Source: Bacteroidales bacterium (GTDB lineage: Bacteria; Bacteroidota; Bacteroidia; Bacteroidales; VadinHA17). Taken from it: DNA of 6,655 bases. Shown one piece after another: positions 1-6,655 of this stretch. The stretch spans positions 1 to 6,655 of the forward strand of contig WFRO01000533.1 of assembly GCA_015486475.1 (NCBI GenBank). Direction: 5' to 3'. A program made the translations under genes and the position numbers. The notes under the pieces were generated by a model. That model was given only the letters and a program-made list of their open reading frames with translations, was not told where the DNA came from and did not search any database. The number at the start of each line of letters is the position of its first letter. Within the stretch, counting starts at the first letter, position 1.

Positions 1-322
1 AGGCCGTCACGATCTCATTGATAGAGGCCGAAACGAACTGCTCGTGCTTGAGCACCGCCTCGAACAGAGGCTTTATCCCCTCAAACTCATTGGGAGGGGC
101 TTCAAGGCCGGATACAACGGCTTTACCCCCGCGGTCGTTGATGTAATGGATAAACTTGAGCATGTGCTCCAACTCTTCCTGCGACTGTGCATACAGCCAT
201 TGGGCTATTCCGGGGTAACCGGAAGCCTCGGCCCACGAGGCCATCGACAGGTACAACAGCGAAGAATAGCCTTCACGTTCTACCTGACGGTTCAGGATGT
301 CTTCGATCTTTTTTGTCAGCAT
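1..322 (-). CDS. ftnA: Non-haem ferritin, N-terminal 107 residues (3' end outside window)
   Basis: Iron-storage ferritin of the bacterial FtnA type, a cytosolic 24-mer that oxidises Fe(II) at a di-iron centre and stores it as a mineral core. The reverse strand reads MLTKKIEDILNRQ from an ATG at 322-320 and stays open to the window edge. Ferroxidase residues fall at the same numbers as in E. coli FtnA: E17 and Y24 in REGYSSLLYLSMASWAE, E49/E50 and H53 in QEELEHM, and E94 in LKHEQF. Helices A, B and part of C are therefore present, and the last roughly 60 residues lie outside the window. No Shine-Dalgarno sequence precedes the start; the leader is A/T-rich, and I see no convincing TAnnTTTG promoter. 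A tandem heptamer array begins 50 bp upstream. The family is secure; a bacterioferritin is unlikely because the numbering and motifs fit FtnA. Confidence 0.9.
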   Translation of the reverse strand, partial: MLTKKIEDILNRQVEREGYSSLLYLSMASWAEASGYPGIAQWLYAQSQEELEHMLKFIHYINDRGGKAVVSGLEAPPNEFEGIKPLFEAVLKHEQFVSASINEIVTA

Positions 323-371
323 AATGGTAAAATTTATTTTGGTTCTTTTAATTAAGTGCTGAGGGATGTAG

Positions 372-420
372 CTCAGGGCTCAGGGCTCAGGGCTTAGGGC
401 ACAGGGCACAGAGCACAGAG
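372..420. repeat. Tandem array of seven heptamers
   Basis: Seven head-to-tail 7-mers fill 49 bp without a gap: CTCAGGG three times, CTTAGGG, CACAGGG, then CACAGAG twice. Variants are ordered along the array, so neighbouring copies resemble each other most, as expected from stepwise slippage duplication. The array lies 50 bp upstream of the ferritin start, reading CCCTGAG on that gene's strand. No function is evident. Confidence 0.9.
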
Positions 421-433
421 TTCTAAACCCTTC

Positions 434-562
434 AACCTATCAACTCTTCAACCCCGGTAAACCGGGATTCCTGCCTGGCGGCAGACAGGAGTTCGACTTG
501 ATGATTTTATTTCGGCTTCGCCTCATAAAATCACAGTCTCACTAACTTATCAACTCATCAAC
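434..562. repeat. Non-coding cluster of inverted repeats bounded by 19-nt direct repeats
   Basis: Two near-identical 19-mers, aacctatcaactcttcaac (434-452) and aacttatcaactcatcaac (544-562), differ at two positions and bracket three dyads. The first is CCCGGTAAACCGGG (453-466). The second is 469-490, with 9-bp arms containing one mismatch around a GCGG loop. The third is 502-533, where TGATTTTAT pairs with ATAAAATCA around a GC-rich centre that itself has GGC-TTC-GCC (514-522). None is followed by a clear T-tract on either strand, so they are not classic terminators, although they lie just downstream of icd and could protect or end its mRNA. The region 323-571 as a whole has no plausible reading frame. 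Confidence 0.7.
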
Positions 563-571
563 TTTTTCATA

Positions 572-1832
572 CTACATATTCCTAATGATCTCATCGCCGA
601 ACTCCGAGGTTTTCAGCTTGGTAGCTCCATCCATGAGGCGTTCGAAATCGTAGGTCACCCTTTTGTTGAGGATGGACTGTTTGATACCTTTGACGATGAG
701 CTCGCCGGCTTCTTCCCAGCCCATGTATTCGAACATCAGCACGCCGGAGAGGATGAGCGATCCGGGGTTCACCTTATCCTGATTGGCATATTTGGGTGCT
801 GTGCCGTGGGTGGCCTCGAAAATGGCATGACCCGTGACGTAGTTGATGTTGGCGCCGGGAGCGATGCCGATGCCGCCAACGGTAGCTGCCAGGGCGTCGG
901 AGATATAGTCGCCGTTCAGGTTGAGGGTGGCGATCACCGAATACTCTGCGGGGCGGGTGAGGATCTGCTGCAGGAAAGCATCGGCGATGACATCTTTGAT
1001 AAGGATCCTGCCGGCCTTCAGGGCCTCGTCCTGGGCAGCGTTCGCAGCATCCACGCCTTTCTCTTCCTTGATACGGTCATACTGCATCCAGGTAAATACC
1101 TTGTCGGCAAACTCGCGCTCTGCCAGCTCGTATCCCCACAGCTTGAACTGGCCTTCGGTAAACTTCATGATGTTCCCCTTGTGCACGATGGTCACCGAGG
1201 GCTTGTTATATCGGATGGCATAATTGATGGCCGCCCGCATCAGGCGTTCGGTACCCTCTTTGGATACCGGCTTGATACCGATAGAGGTGGTTTCGGGGAA
1301 ACGGATCTTGGTGACCCCCATATCGTTGATCAGGAAATCCAGCACTTTCTGGTCCTCCGGTGTGCCCGTCATCCATTCTATTCCGGCATAAATATCCTCC
1401 GAGTTCTCCCGGAAAATGACCATGTCGGTCCTGGTGGGATCCTTCACGGGGGAAGGCACGCCTTTATAATATTTGACAGGACGCAGACATACATACAGGT
1501 CCAGGATCTGCCGCAGGGCCACGTTGTGAGCGTATCCCGCCACCTACGGGCGTGGTAAGCGGTCCTTTGATCGCTACCAGATATTCATTAATGGTGTCGA
1601 GGGTCTCCTGGGGAAGCCACTCTCCCACTTTGTTGTACGCTTTTTCGCCGGCCAGCACCTCTTTCCACTCGATCTTTCTCTTGCCGCCGTAAGCTTTCTC
1701 TACAGCTGCATCAAATACGCGTACCGAAGCACGCCAGATATCCGGGCCGGTGCCGTCACCCTCTATGAAAGGGATCACCGGGTTGTCGGGAACATTCAGT
1801 TTACCGTTTTGGATCGTGATCTTTTCTGCCAT
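572..1832 (-). pseudogene. icd: NADP-dependent isocitrate dehydrogenase, interrupted by a frameshift
   Basis: TCA-cycle enzyme converting isocitrate to 2-oxoglutarate and CO2 with NADP+. The first frame (1832 to about 1527) encodes MAEKITIQNGKL to the GPLTTPVGGGIRS motif, ending at Ser102 (Ser113 in E. coli). The rest lies in another frame (1525-572), resuming at NVALRQ. Joined, the two parts give about 419 residues; E. coli Icd has 416. All other key residues are present: the FRENSEDIYAGIEW motif with its Tyr, the catalytic Lys in VHKGNIMKF, the metal-binding Asp pair in NLNGDYISDA, and NADP-selecting Lys-Tyr in HGTAPKY plus Tyr and Arg in VTYDFERLM. As written, the first frame stops at 1464-1466, giving a useless 122-residue peptide. 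A GTG at 1543 could open the second frame, but that protein would lack the N-terminal part. Everything around the break is intact, so the lesion is very recent or a sequence error. The gene lies 101 bp after dnaX and has its own promoter. Confidence 0.92.
1523..1529 (-). other. icd: Frameshift junction in icd
   Basis: On the coding strand TCA (Ser102) is followed by a single C and then AAC (Asn). The family motif is R-S-L-N-V-A-L-R-Q, so a whole Leu codon is expected between Ser and Asn. Two bases are therefore missing. A parent sequence with CTCACTCAAC, a tandem CTCA, would give the observed CTCACAAC by losing CT. The zero-frame codon here is CAA, not a stop, so this does not resemble a prfB-type programmed +1 site. 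Confidence 0.9.
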
Positions 1833-1871
1833 GATGATTTTTTTTTATCGGATTATGTTATTAAAAAATGT

Positions 1872-1884
1872 CTTTTGCCAAAAG
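1872..1884. promoter_or_regulatory. 13-bp palindrome at the predicted icd transcription start
   Basis: CTTTTG-C-CAAAAG is a perfect 6-bp dyad with one central base. It begins about six bases past the -7 box of the icd promoter, so it would cover the start point. A 1-nt loop cannot form an RNA hairpin, so if it works it works as DNA, for example as an operator. It may be chance in A/T-rich sequence. Confidence 0.3.
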
Positions 1885-1889
1885 CAGCA

Positions 1890-1921
1890 CAAAAATATCC
1901 AAATCCCCGGTGAATGCCAAA
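1890..1921 (-). promoter_or_regulatory. Bacteroidota-type promoter of icd
   Basis: On the reverse strand TTTG (1921-1918) is followed after 20 bp by TATTTTTG (1897-1890). This matches the Bacteroidota primary-sigma pattern of a -33 TTTG, a 19-21 bp spacer and a -7 TAnnTTTG. Transcription would start near 1884, giving a leader of about 50 nt. The promoter fits wholly within the 101-bp dnaX-icd gap, so icd can be expressed independently of dnaX. Confidence 0.75.
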
Positions 1922-1933
1922 AGATCGTCCGGA

Positions 1934-3778
<1,845 letters not shown>

Positions 3779-3853
3779 ACAGATCAGATCTTCTTTGCCT
3801 TACATTATTTACATAAAGTCCTTCTGCAAGTTAATGTTGCTCAGGAGGTCATA

Positions 3854-3861
3854 CAAAGATA
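3854..3861 (-). promoter_or_regulatory. Possible -7 element for dnaX
   Basis: The reverse strand has TATCTTTG, a full TAnnTTTG match, about 76 bp upstream of the dnaX ATG. No TTTG lies 19-21 bp further upstream, so only half of the usual pattern is present. It is the best candidate in the divergent dnaX-rpsF region. Confidence 0.45.
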
Positions 3862-3915
3862 ACCAAACCGGAGGAAAATAGTTTCTTTTAGGATCATAAA
3901 AAGGCAGATATATTT

Positions 3916-3946
3916 TTTGCAGTAGCTAAAATTTATTCTATTTTTG
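3916..3946 (+). promoter_or_regulatory. Bacteroidota-type promoter of the rpsF-rpsR-rplI operon
   Basis: TTTG (3916-3919), a 19-bp spacer, then TATTTTTG (3939-3946) is an exact match to the TTTG/TAnnTTTG pattern. The expected start near 3952 leaves a short, A/T-rich leader of about 35 nt before the rpsF ATG. That leader shows no S6:S18-binding hairpin with a CCG loop of the kind described in other bacterial rpsF leaders. Confidence 0.85.
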
Positions 3947-3986
3947 CACCCCAAATAATTTATTGGTTAACTTAAAAACAATTAAC

Positions 3987-4358
3987 ATGTTAAATCAGTA
4001 CGAAACCGTTTTCATTGCAACTCCCGTTTTGTCTGAAGCTCAGATGAAGGAAACGGTAAAAAAGGTCAAGTCGGTGATCACCGGCCATGGAGGAGAGATC
4101 GTCCATGAGGAGAACTGGGGGCTAAGGAAGCTGGCTTACCCCATCCAGAAAAAATCCACCGGATTTTATTATCTGATCGAGTTCCGCGCAGAAGGGGAAC
4201 TGATCGCCAAACTGGAAACAGAATACAGAAGGGATGAGCGGATCATCCGTTTTCTCACTTTCCGTATGGACAAGTATGCCATAGAGTATGCGGAAAAGAA
4301 GAGAAAGAAAAAAGAAGAAGGAAGCAGTGAGAAAACCGAAAATAAAGTGGAGGAATAG
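3987..4358 (+). CDS. rpsF: 30S ribosomal protein bS6
   Basis: Small-subunit protein that pairs with bS18 on the 30S platform. The 123 residues start MLNQYETVFIATPVLSE. They include the family patterns WGLRKLAYPIQKK followed by GFYYLIEF, and DERIIRFLTFRMDKYA near the end of the fold. A Lys/Glu-rich disordered tail of about 25 residues follows. The ATG at 3987 is preferred over an in-frame TTG at 3963 because homologues begin at the M-x-x-Y-E-T segment and the TTG would add an unrelated MVNLKTIN. There is no Shine-Dalgarno sequence; the leader is A-rich (cttaaaaacaattaac). First gene of the operon, ending 2 bp before rpsR. Confidence 0.97.
   Translation: MLNQYETVFIATPVLSEAQMKETVKKVKSVITGHGGEIVHEENWGLRKLAYPIQKKSTGFYYLIEFRAEGELIAKLETEYRRDERIIRFLTFRMDKYAIEYAEKKRKKKEEGSSEKTENKVEE
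4349..4353 (+). promoter_or_regulatory. Shine-Dalgarno sequence of rpsR
   Basis: GGAGG lies 7 nt before the rpsR ATG, inside the last codons of rpsF. It is notable because Bacteroidota genes usually lack such sites and rpsF here has none. Confidence 0.75.
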
Positions 4359-4360
4359 CA

Positions 4361-4630
4361 ATGGCACAGAATGATTCGGAGATAAGATACCTGACCCCGC
4401 CGTCAGTAGAGATCAAGAAAAAGAAGTATTGCCGGTTCAAGAAGAACCGTATCAAATATGTAGATTACAAGGATCCTGAGTTCCTCAAGAAGTTCCTGAA
4501 CGAGCAGGGCAAGATCCTTCCCCGCCGCATCACCGGTACCTCGCTGAAATATCAGCGCAAAGTGGCCCAGGCTGTTAAGCGGGCACGTCATCTGGCCTTG
4601 CTGCCTTACGTTACGGATCTTTTAAAATAA
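4361..4630 (+). CDS. rpsR: 30S ribosomal protein bS18
   Basis: Small-subunit platform protein, partner of bS6. The 89 residues carry the family core: KKYCRFKKNRIKYVDYKD, ILPRRITGTSLKYQRKVA and KRARHLALLPYV. An N-terminal segment of about 20 residues (MAQNDSEIRYLTPPSVEIKK) precedes the core, making it longer than the 75-residue E. coli protein. In Bacteroidota ribosomes bS18 helps form the pocket that holds the 3' end of 16S rRNA. It starts 2 bp after rpsF, with GGAGG at ideal spacing, and the rplI start follows 15 bp after its stop. Confidence 0.97.
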   Translation: MAQNDSEIRYLTPPSVEIKKKKYCRFKKNRIKYVDYKDPEFLKKFLNEQGKILPRRITGTSLKYQRKVAQAVKRARHLALLPYVTDLLK

Positions 4631-4637
4631 GAGGAGG
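4631..4637 (+). promoter_or_regulatory. Shine-Dalgarno sequence of rplI
   Basis: GAGGAGG begins directly after the rpsR stop and lies 8 nt before the rplI ATG. It is the strongest ribosome-binding site in the window. Confidence 0.8.
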
Positions 4638-4645
4638 ACAAGAAA

Positions 4646-5092
4646 ATGGAGATAATCTTAAAAGAAGACATGCCCCGTCTGGGACATAAGGACGATCTGA
4701 TCAGGGTAAAGGACGGTTATGCCCGGAATTACCTGATCCCCAAAGGGATCGCTATACCTGCCACTGCCTCAGCCAAAAAGATCCTGGCAGAGAACAAGCG
4801 GCAGAGAGCCCACAAGGAAGAGAAGATCAAAAATGAAGCGCTGGAAACGGCAAAAAAACTGGAAGGCCTTGCCCTTACCATTTCCACCAAGACGAGTTCG
4901 ACGGGAAAGATCTTCGGTTCCGTAACCAATATCCAGATCGCCGAAGCTCTCAAAGGAAAGGGATTTGACATCGACAGAAAGATGATCTCTTTCAAGGATG
5001 ATGCCATCAAAGAGGTGGGCAAATATGTAGCTATCATTAAGCTACACAGAGAAGTCACTGTGGAATTGCCTTTTGAGGTTGTATCAGAATAG
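4646..5092 (+). CDS. rplI: 50S ribosomal protein bL9
   Basis: Large-subunit protein that binds 23S rRNA near the L1 stalk base and projects outward on a long helix. The 148 residues match the usual family length. The N-terminal rRNA-binding domain has the family signature GYARNYLIPKGIA (24-36). A Lys/Glu-rich connecting helix runs from about 42 to 72, followed by the C-terminal domain (about 75-148) with TGKIFGSVTNIQIAEAL. Last gene of the rpsF-rpsR-rplI operon, with the bidirectional terminator starting 17 bp after its stop. Confidence 0.97.
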   Translation: MEIILKEDMPRLGHKDDLIRVKDGYARNYLIPKGIAIPATASAKKILAENKRQRAHKEEKIKNEALETAKKLEGLALTISTKTSSTGKIFGSVTNIQIAEALKGKGFDIDRKMISFKDDAIKEVGKYVAIIKLHREVTVELPFEVVSE

Positions 5093-5109
5093 GTTCAACC
5101 CCACACCAT

Positions 5110-5141
5110 AAAAAAAGCTGCCTGCGGGCAGCTTTTTTTTT
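5110..5141. terminator. Bidirectional intrinsic terminator between rplI and ridA
   Basis: GCTGCC (5117-5122) pairs perfectly with GGCAGC (5127-5132) around a TGCG loop. Seven A precede the stem and nine T follow it, so both strands form a GC stem with a U-tract. It ends the ribosomal operon rightward and ridA leftward. The ridA stop codon (5142-5140) lies within the T-run. Confidence 0.93.
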
Positions 5142-5517
5142 ATCGCACGGCCACAGCCTCTATCTCCACCAGGGCGTCCAGCGGCAGGGCAGCCACCTGA
5201 AAGGCGGCCCGGGCAGGAGGATCTGCGTCAAAGAAGGTAGCATACACCTCGTTCATCGCCTGGAAATCATTGATATCTTTCAGGTAAACGGTACATTTCA
5301 CCACGTCGGAGAGGTTATAGCCCGCTGAGTTCAGCACCGTTTTCAGGTTCTGCAGAAGGCGCTCCGTTTGTTCACGCATGCCGCCTGACACCATCGAACC
5401 CGTCGCGGGGTCGATGCCCAGCTGTCCGGAGACGAACAAAACCCCTCTTGACTCCACTGCCTGACTGTAAGGCCCTACGGCTGCAGGTGCATAATTCGTA
5501 TGGATGATCTTCTTCAT
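5140..5517 (-). CDS. ridA: RidA family 2-iminobutanoate/2-iminopropanoate deaminase
   Basis: Cytosolic trimeric enzyme of the YjgF/YER057c/UK114 family that hydrolyses reactive enamine/imine intermediates released by PLP enzymes such as threonine dehydratase. The 125 residues match the family length. Features include GPYSQA (15-20) with Y17, FVSGQLG (28-34), and PPARAAFQVAALP with R103, which binds the substrate carboxylate (E. coli R105). VEIEAVAV carries E118 (E. coli E120). The R/E pair supports true deaminase activity rather than one of the inactive Rid subfamilies. The ATG at 5517 follows an A-rich leader without a Shine-Dalgarno sequence. It is convergent with rplI. Upstream lies lptD on the same strand, but a 272-bp gap makes an operon doubtful. 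Confidence 0.95.
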   Translation of the reverse strand: MKKIIHTNYAPAAVGPYSQAVESRGVLFVSGQLGIDPATGSMVSGGMREQTERLLQNLKTVLNSAGYNLSDVVKCTVYLKDINDFQAMNEVYATFFDADPPARAAFQVAALPLDALVEIEAVAVR

Positions 5518-5571
5518 GATTTTTTTCTGTGAAATTATAAAAAAATCTCACAAAACAGGATTATACAGGTA

Positions 5572-5602
5572 CAAATTAATAATGCCTGGGTCAACCCCAC
5601 AA
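5572..5602 (-). promoter_or_regulatory. Weak candidate promoter of ridA
   Basis: The reverse strand has TTG (5602-5600), 20 bp, then TTAATTTG (5579-5572), one mismatch from TAnnTTTG. A start near 5565 would give a leader of about 50 nt. It is the best match in the gap but clearly weaker than the rpsF and icd promoters. Confidence 0.3.
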
Positions 5603-5642
5603 CCGTAATGACGCTTTTTATATGGCCGCCCCGCCCCCTTAA

Positions 5643-5656
5643 TCCCCTAAAGGGGA
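5643..5656. repeat. Short palindrome in the ridA-lptD gap
   Basis: TCCCCTAAAGGGGA is a 6-bp perfect inverted repeat around AA, within a C-rich stretch (about 5628-5668). I recall similar AATCCCCTAAAGGGGA-like motifs in intergenic regions of other Bacteroidota, so it may be a dispersed REP-like unit, but only one copy is present here. The remainder of 5518-5789 holds no open frame, no RNA gene and no clear lptD terminator that I can see. Confidence 0.45.
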
Positions 5657-5789
5657 AAACCCTCCGCACACAGGCATATCTAAATCTCCTAAAAACATAA
5701 CTTAAGTGAAGTAAGGGGTCAAAGATCTGGATGATACGTAACTCATTTTATTAGTCACCAGAAAGGGAAAAGAAATTATGTTTTGCAGC

Positions 5790-6655
5790 TTAAAAATTCC
5801 CCCTGTCATAAAATCCTTTCTGTTTCTGATATTTAAGATCTTTCAGGATCGAGGATTTGATGTTGATGACAAAAGAGTAGCTTTGATGATAGCCGATGGG
5901 GATCCAGGAGATGCTCATCTCCCAGCAGTGCAGGTCGCGATGGATATTCAGCGAGGTGTAGGTCAGCTTGTTGAGCTTAAAATCCCATCCGGTGTTCCCG
6001 GAGATCTTCCATTTGGGGGTCAGACTGAAACTGCCCGAGACGTTGAGCGTCTGGACGATGGAAGCAGTATAGGCGGGTTTGGAATAATTGACATTGTACC
6101 GGATACGGACATCCCAGGGTATATTGAAATAATCATAGGCGCCTGTGGTCTGCTCCGCGCCGGGTTTCTGAGCCAGTGGTCCGCCCGCCTGCTCCATGCC
6201 CATCATATCTCCGGGGTTTCCCATGTTCCGTTGTTCTCCGCCCGTGGCTGTCGACGTTTTCTTTCCTCCCTGAAAATGAAGGTTCAGGGCCAGGTTCATA
6301 TTGGTAGCCCGGAACAGGGAGTGGCCCACCTTGATATTGGGCGTATTGATAATGCGTCCATTGGCATCGATCGCATAGGGGTTCAGCACCCCTCCGAAAG
6401 TGAGCTGGATATTGTTCTTCCAGATGCTGGTACGGCCGTTGAAAGAGAGAGGCGCCCATCGGAGGGAATCTTTGAAAACATTGTAATTGGTACTGAAATT
6501 AAGGCTTTCCAGCAGTTTTATCTTGCGTACATTATTGCCCGTGGTATCATTCTCCGTCCTGACTTTCATCTCCAGATTATTGTTCAGGGAAAAGTTGACC
6601 ACAGCGCTCCTTCCAGGCAGGGAGGGCGTGCCATAGATCTCTTTTTCGTAAATGG
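5790..6655 (-). CDS. lptD: LPS assembly outer-membrane protein LptD, C-terminal 287 residues (5' end outside window)
   Basis: Outer-membrane beta-barrel that inserts lipopolysaccharide into the outer leaflet, working with the rest of the Lpt machinery. The frame is open to the window edge (starting IYEKEIYGTPSLPGRS) and ends with TAA at 5792-5790. The segment shows alternating strand-like stretches rich in Tyr, Asn and Trp. It also has sequences I recognise from Bacteroidota LptD: FSLNNNLEMKVR, IRYNVNYSKPAY, LTPKWKISGNTGWDF, the cysteine-containing RDLHCWEMS, and a final SSILKDLKYQKQ. An internal loop (about 6254-6137) is rich in Gly, Met, Gln and Pro and looks disordered, probably extracellular. 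A GTG at 6602 is an internal Val codon, not the start. The family call rests on recall of these motifs; another large barrel protein is the only alternative. Confidence 0.85.
   Translation of the reverse strand, partial: IYEKEIYGTPSLPGRSAVVNFSLNNNLEMKVRTENDTTGNNVRKIKLLESLNFSTNYNVFKDSLRWAPLSFNGRTSIWKNNIQLTFGGVLNPYAIDANGRIINTPNIKVGHSLFRATNMNLALNLHFQGGKKTSTATGGEQRNMGNPGDMMGMEQAGGPLAQKPGAEQTTGAYDYFNIPWDVRIRYNVNYSKPAYTASIVQTLNVSGSFSLTPKWKISGNTGWDFKLNKLTYTSLNIHRDLHCWEMSISWIPIGYHQSYSFVINIKSSILKDLKYQKQKGFYDRGNF

Noticed and set aside
44..355. A 103-codon open frame on the plus strand near the left edge
   Set aside because: The reverse strand encodes ferritin with all ferroxidase residues at the expected numbers.
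1464..1543. A programmed +1 frameshift joining the two icd frames
   Set aside because: The zero-frame codon at the junction is CAA, not a stop or rare-codon pause site, and skipping one base would still omit the conserved Leu. A 2-nt loss explains the data better.
806..1558. A 250-codon open frame on the plus strand opposite icd
   Set aside because: The opposite strand encodes strongly conserved isocitrate dehydrogenase; the antisense product resembles no family I know.
3835..3882. A 15-codon open frame (MLLRRSYKDNQTGGK) upstream of rpsF as a leader peptide
   Set aside because: It lies upstream of the predicted rpsF promoter, so it would not be in the operon's transcript, and it has no ribosome-binding site.
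3947..3986. An autoregulatory S6:S18-binding structure in the rpsF leader
   Set aside because: The leader is about 35 nt and A/T-rich, with only 4-5 bp weak dyads and no CCG loop motif.
5095..5601. An 11-nt direct repeat, TCAACCCCACA, at 5095-5105 and 5591-5601, flanking ridA
   Set aside because: In a window this long a few 11-nt matches are expected by chance, and nothing else suggests that ridA was inserted.

Overview
The window reads as ordinary chromosomal, housekeeping DNA from a member of the Bacteroidota, probably near the Bacteroidales. Three things point there. Two well-formed promoters match the Bacteroidota sigma pattern (TTTG, 19-20 bp, TAnnTTTG), upstream of rpsF and icd. Most starts lack a Shine-Dalgarno sequence and have A-rich leaders instead. 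The truncated outer-membrane gene at the right edge has the C-terminal signature of Bacteroidota LptD. The genus cannot be set from the sequence alone.

Layout, left to right. Positions 1-322 (minus) hold the first 107 codons of a non-haem ferritin, cut by the window edge. Positions 323-571 are non-coding and repeat-rich: seven tandem heptamers, three inverted repeats and a pair of 19-nt direct repeats. Positions 572-1832 (minus) are NADP-dependent isocitrate dehydrogenase (icd), broken by a frameshift at about 1526, inside the substrate-binding motif. A 101-bp gap with the icd promoter separates it from dnaX (1934-3778, minus), the clamp-loader tau subunit. dnaX carries an A10 run exactly at the end of the gamma-like part, with stops close by in both other frames. 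A divergent intergenic region (3779-3986) carries promoter elements for dnaX and for the ribosomal operon rpsF-rpsR-rplI (3987-5092, plus), which encodes bS6, bS18 and bL9. A bidirectional hairpin terminator (5110-5141) is shared with the convergent ridA (5140-5517, minus), an enamine/imine deaminase. A 272-bp gap with a short palindrome follows. Positions 5790-6655 (minus) are the 3' end of lptD.

The genes serve separate core tasks: iron storage, the TCA cycle, DNA replication, translation, detoxification of reactive metabolites, and LPS export. Apart from the three-gene ribosomal operon I see no shared pathway. I found no mobile element, CRISPR array, RNA gene, toxin-antitoxin or defence module, and no candidate for a wholly new system. 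The points most worth checking are the dnaX slippage site, the icd frameshift (mutation or sequence error), and strong Shine-Dalgarno sequences before rpsR and rplI but not rpsF.
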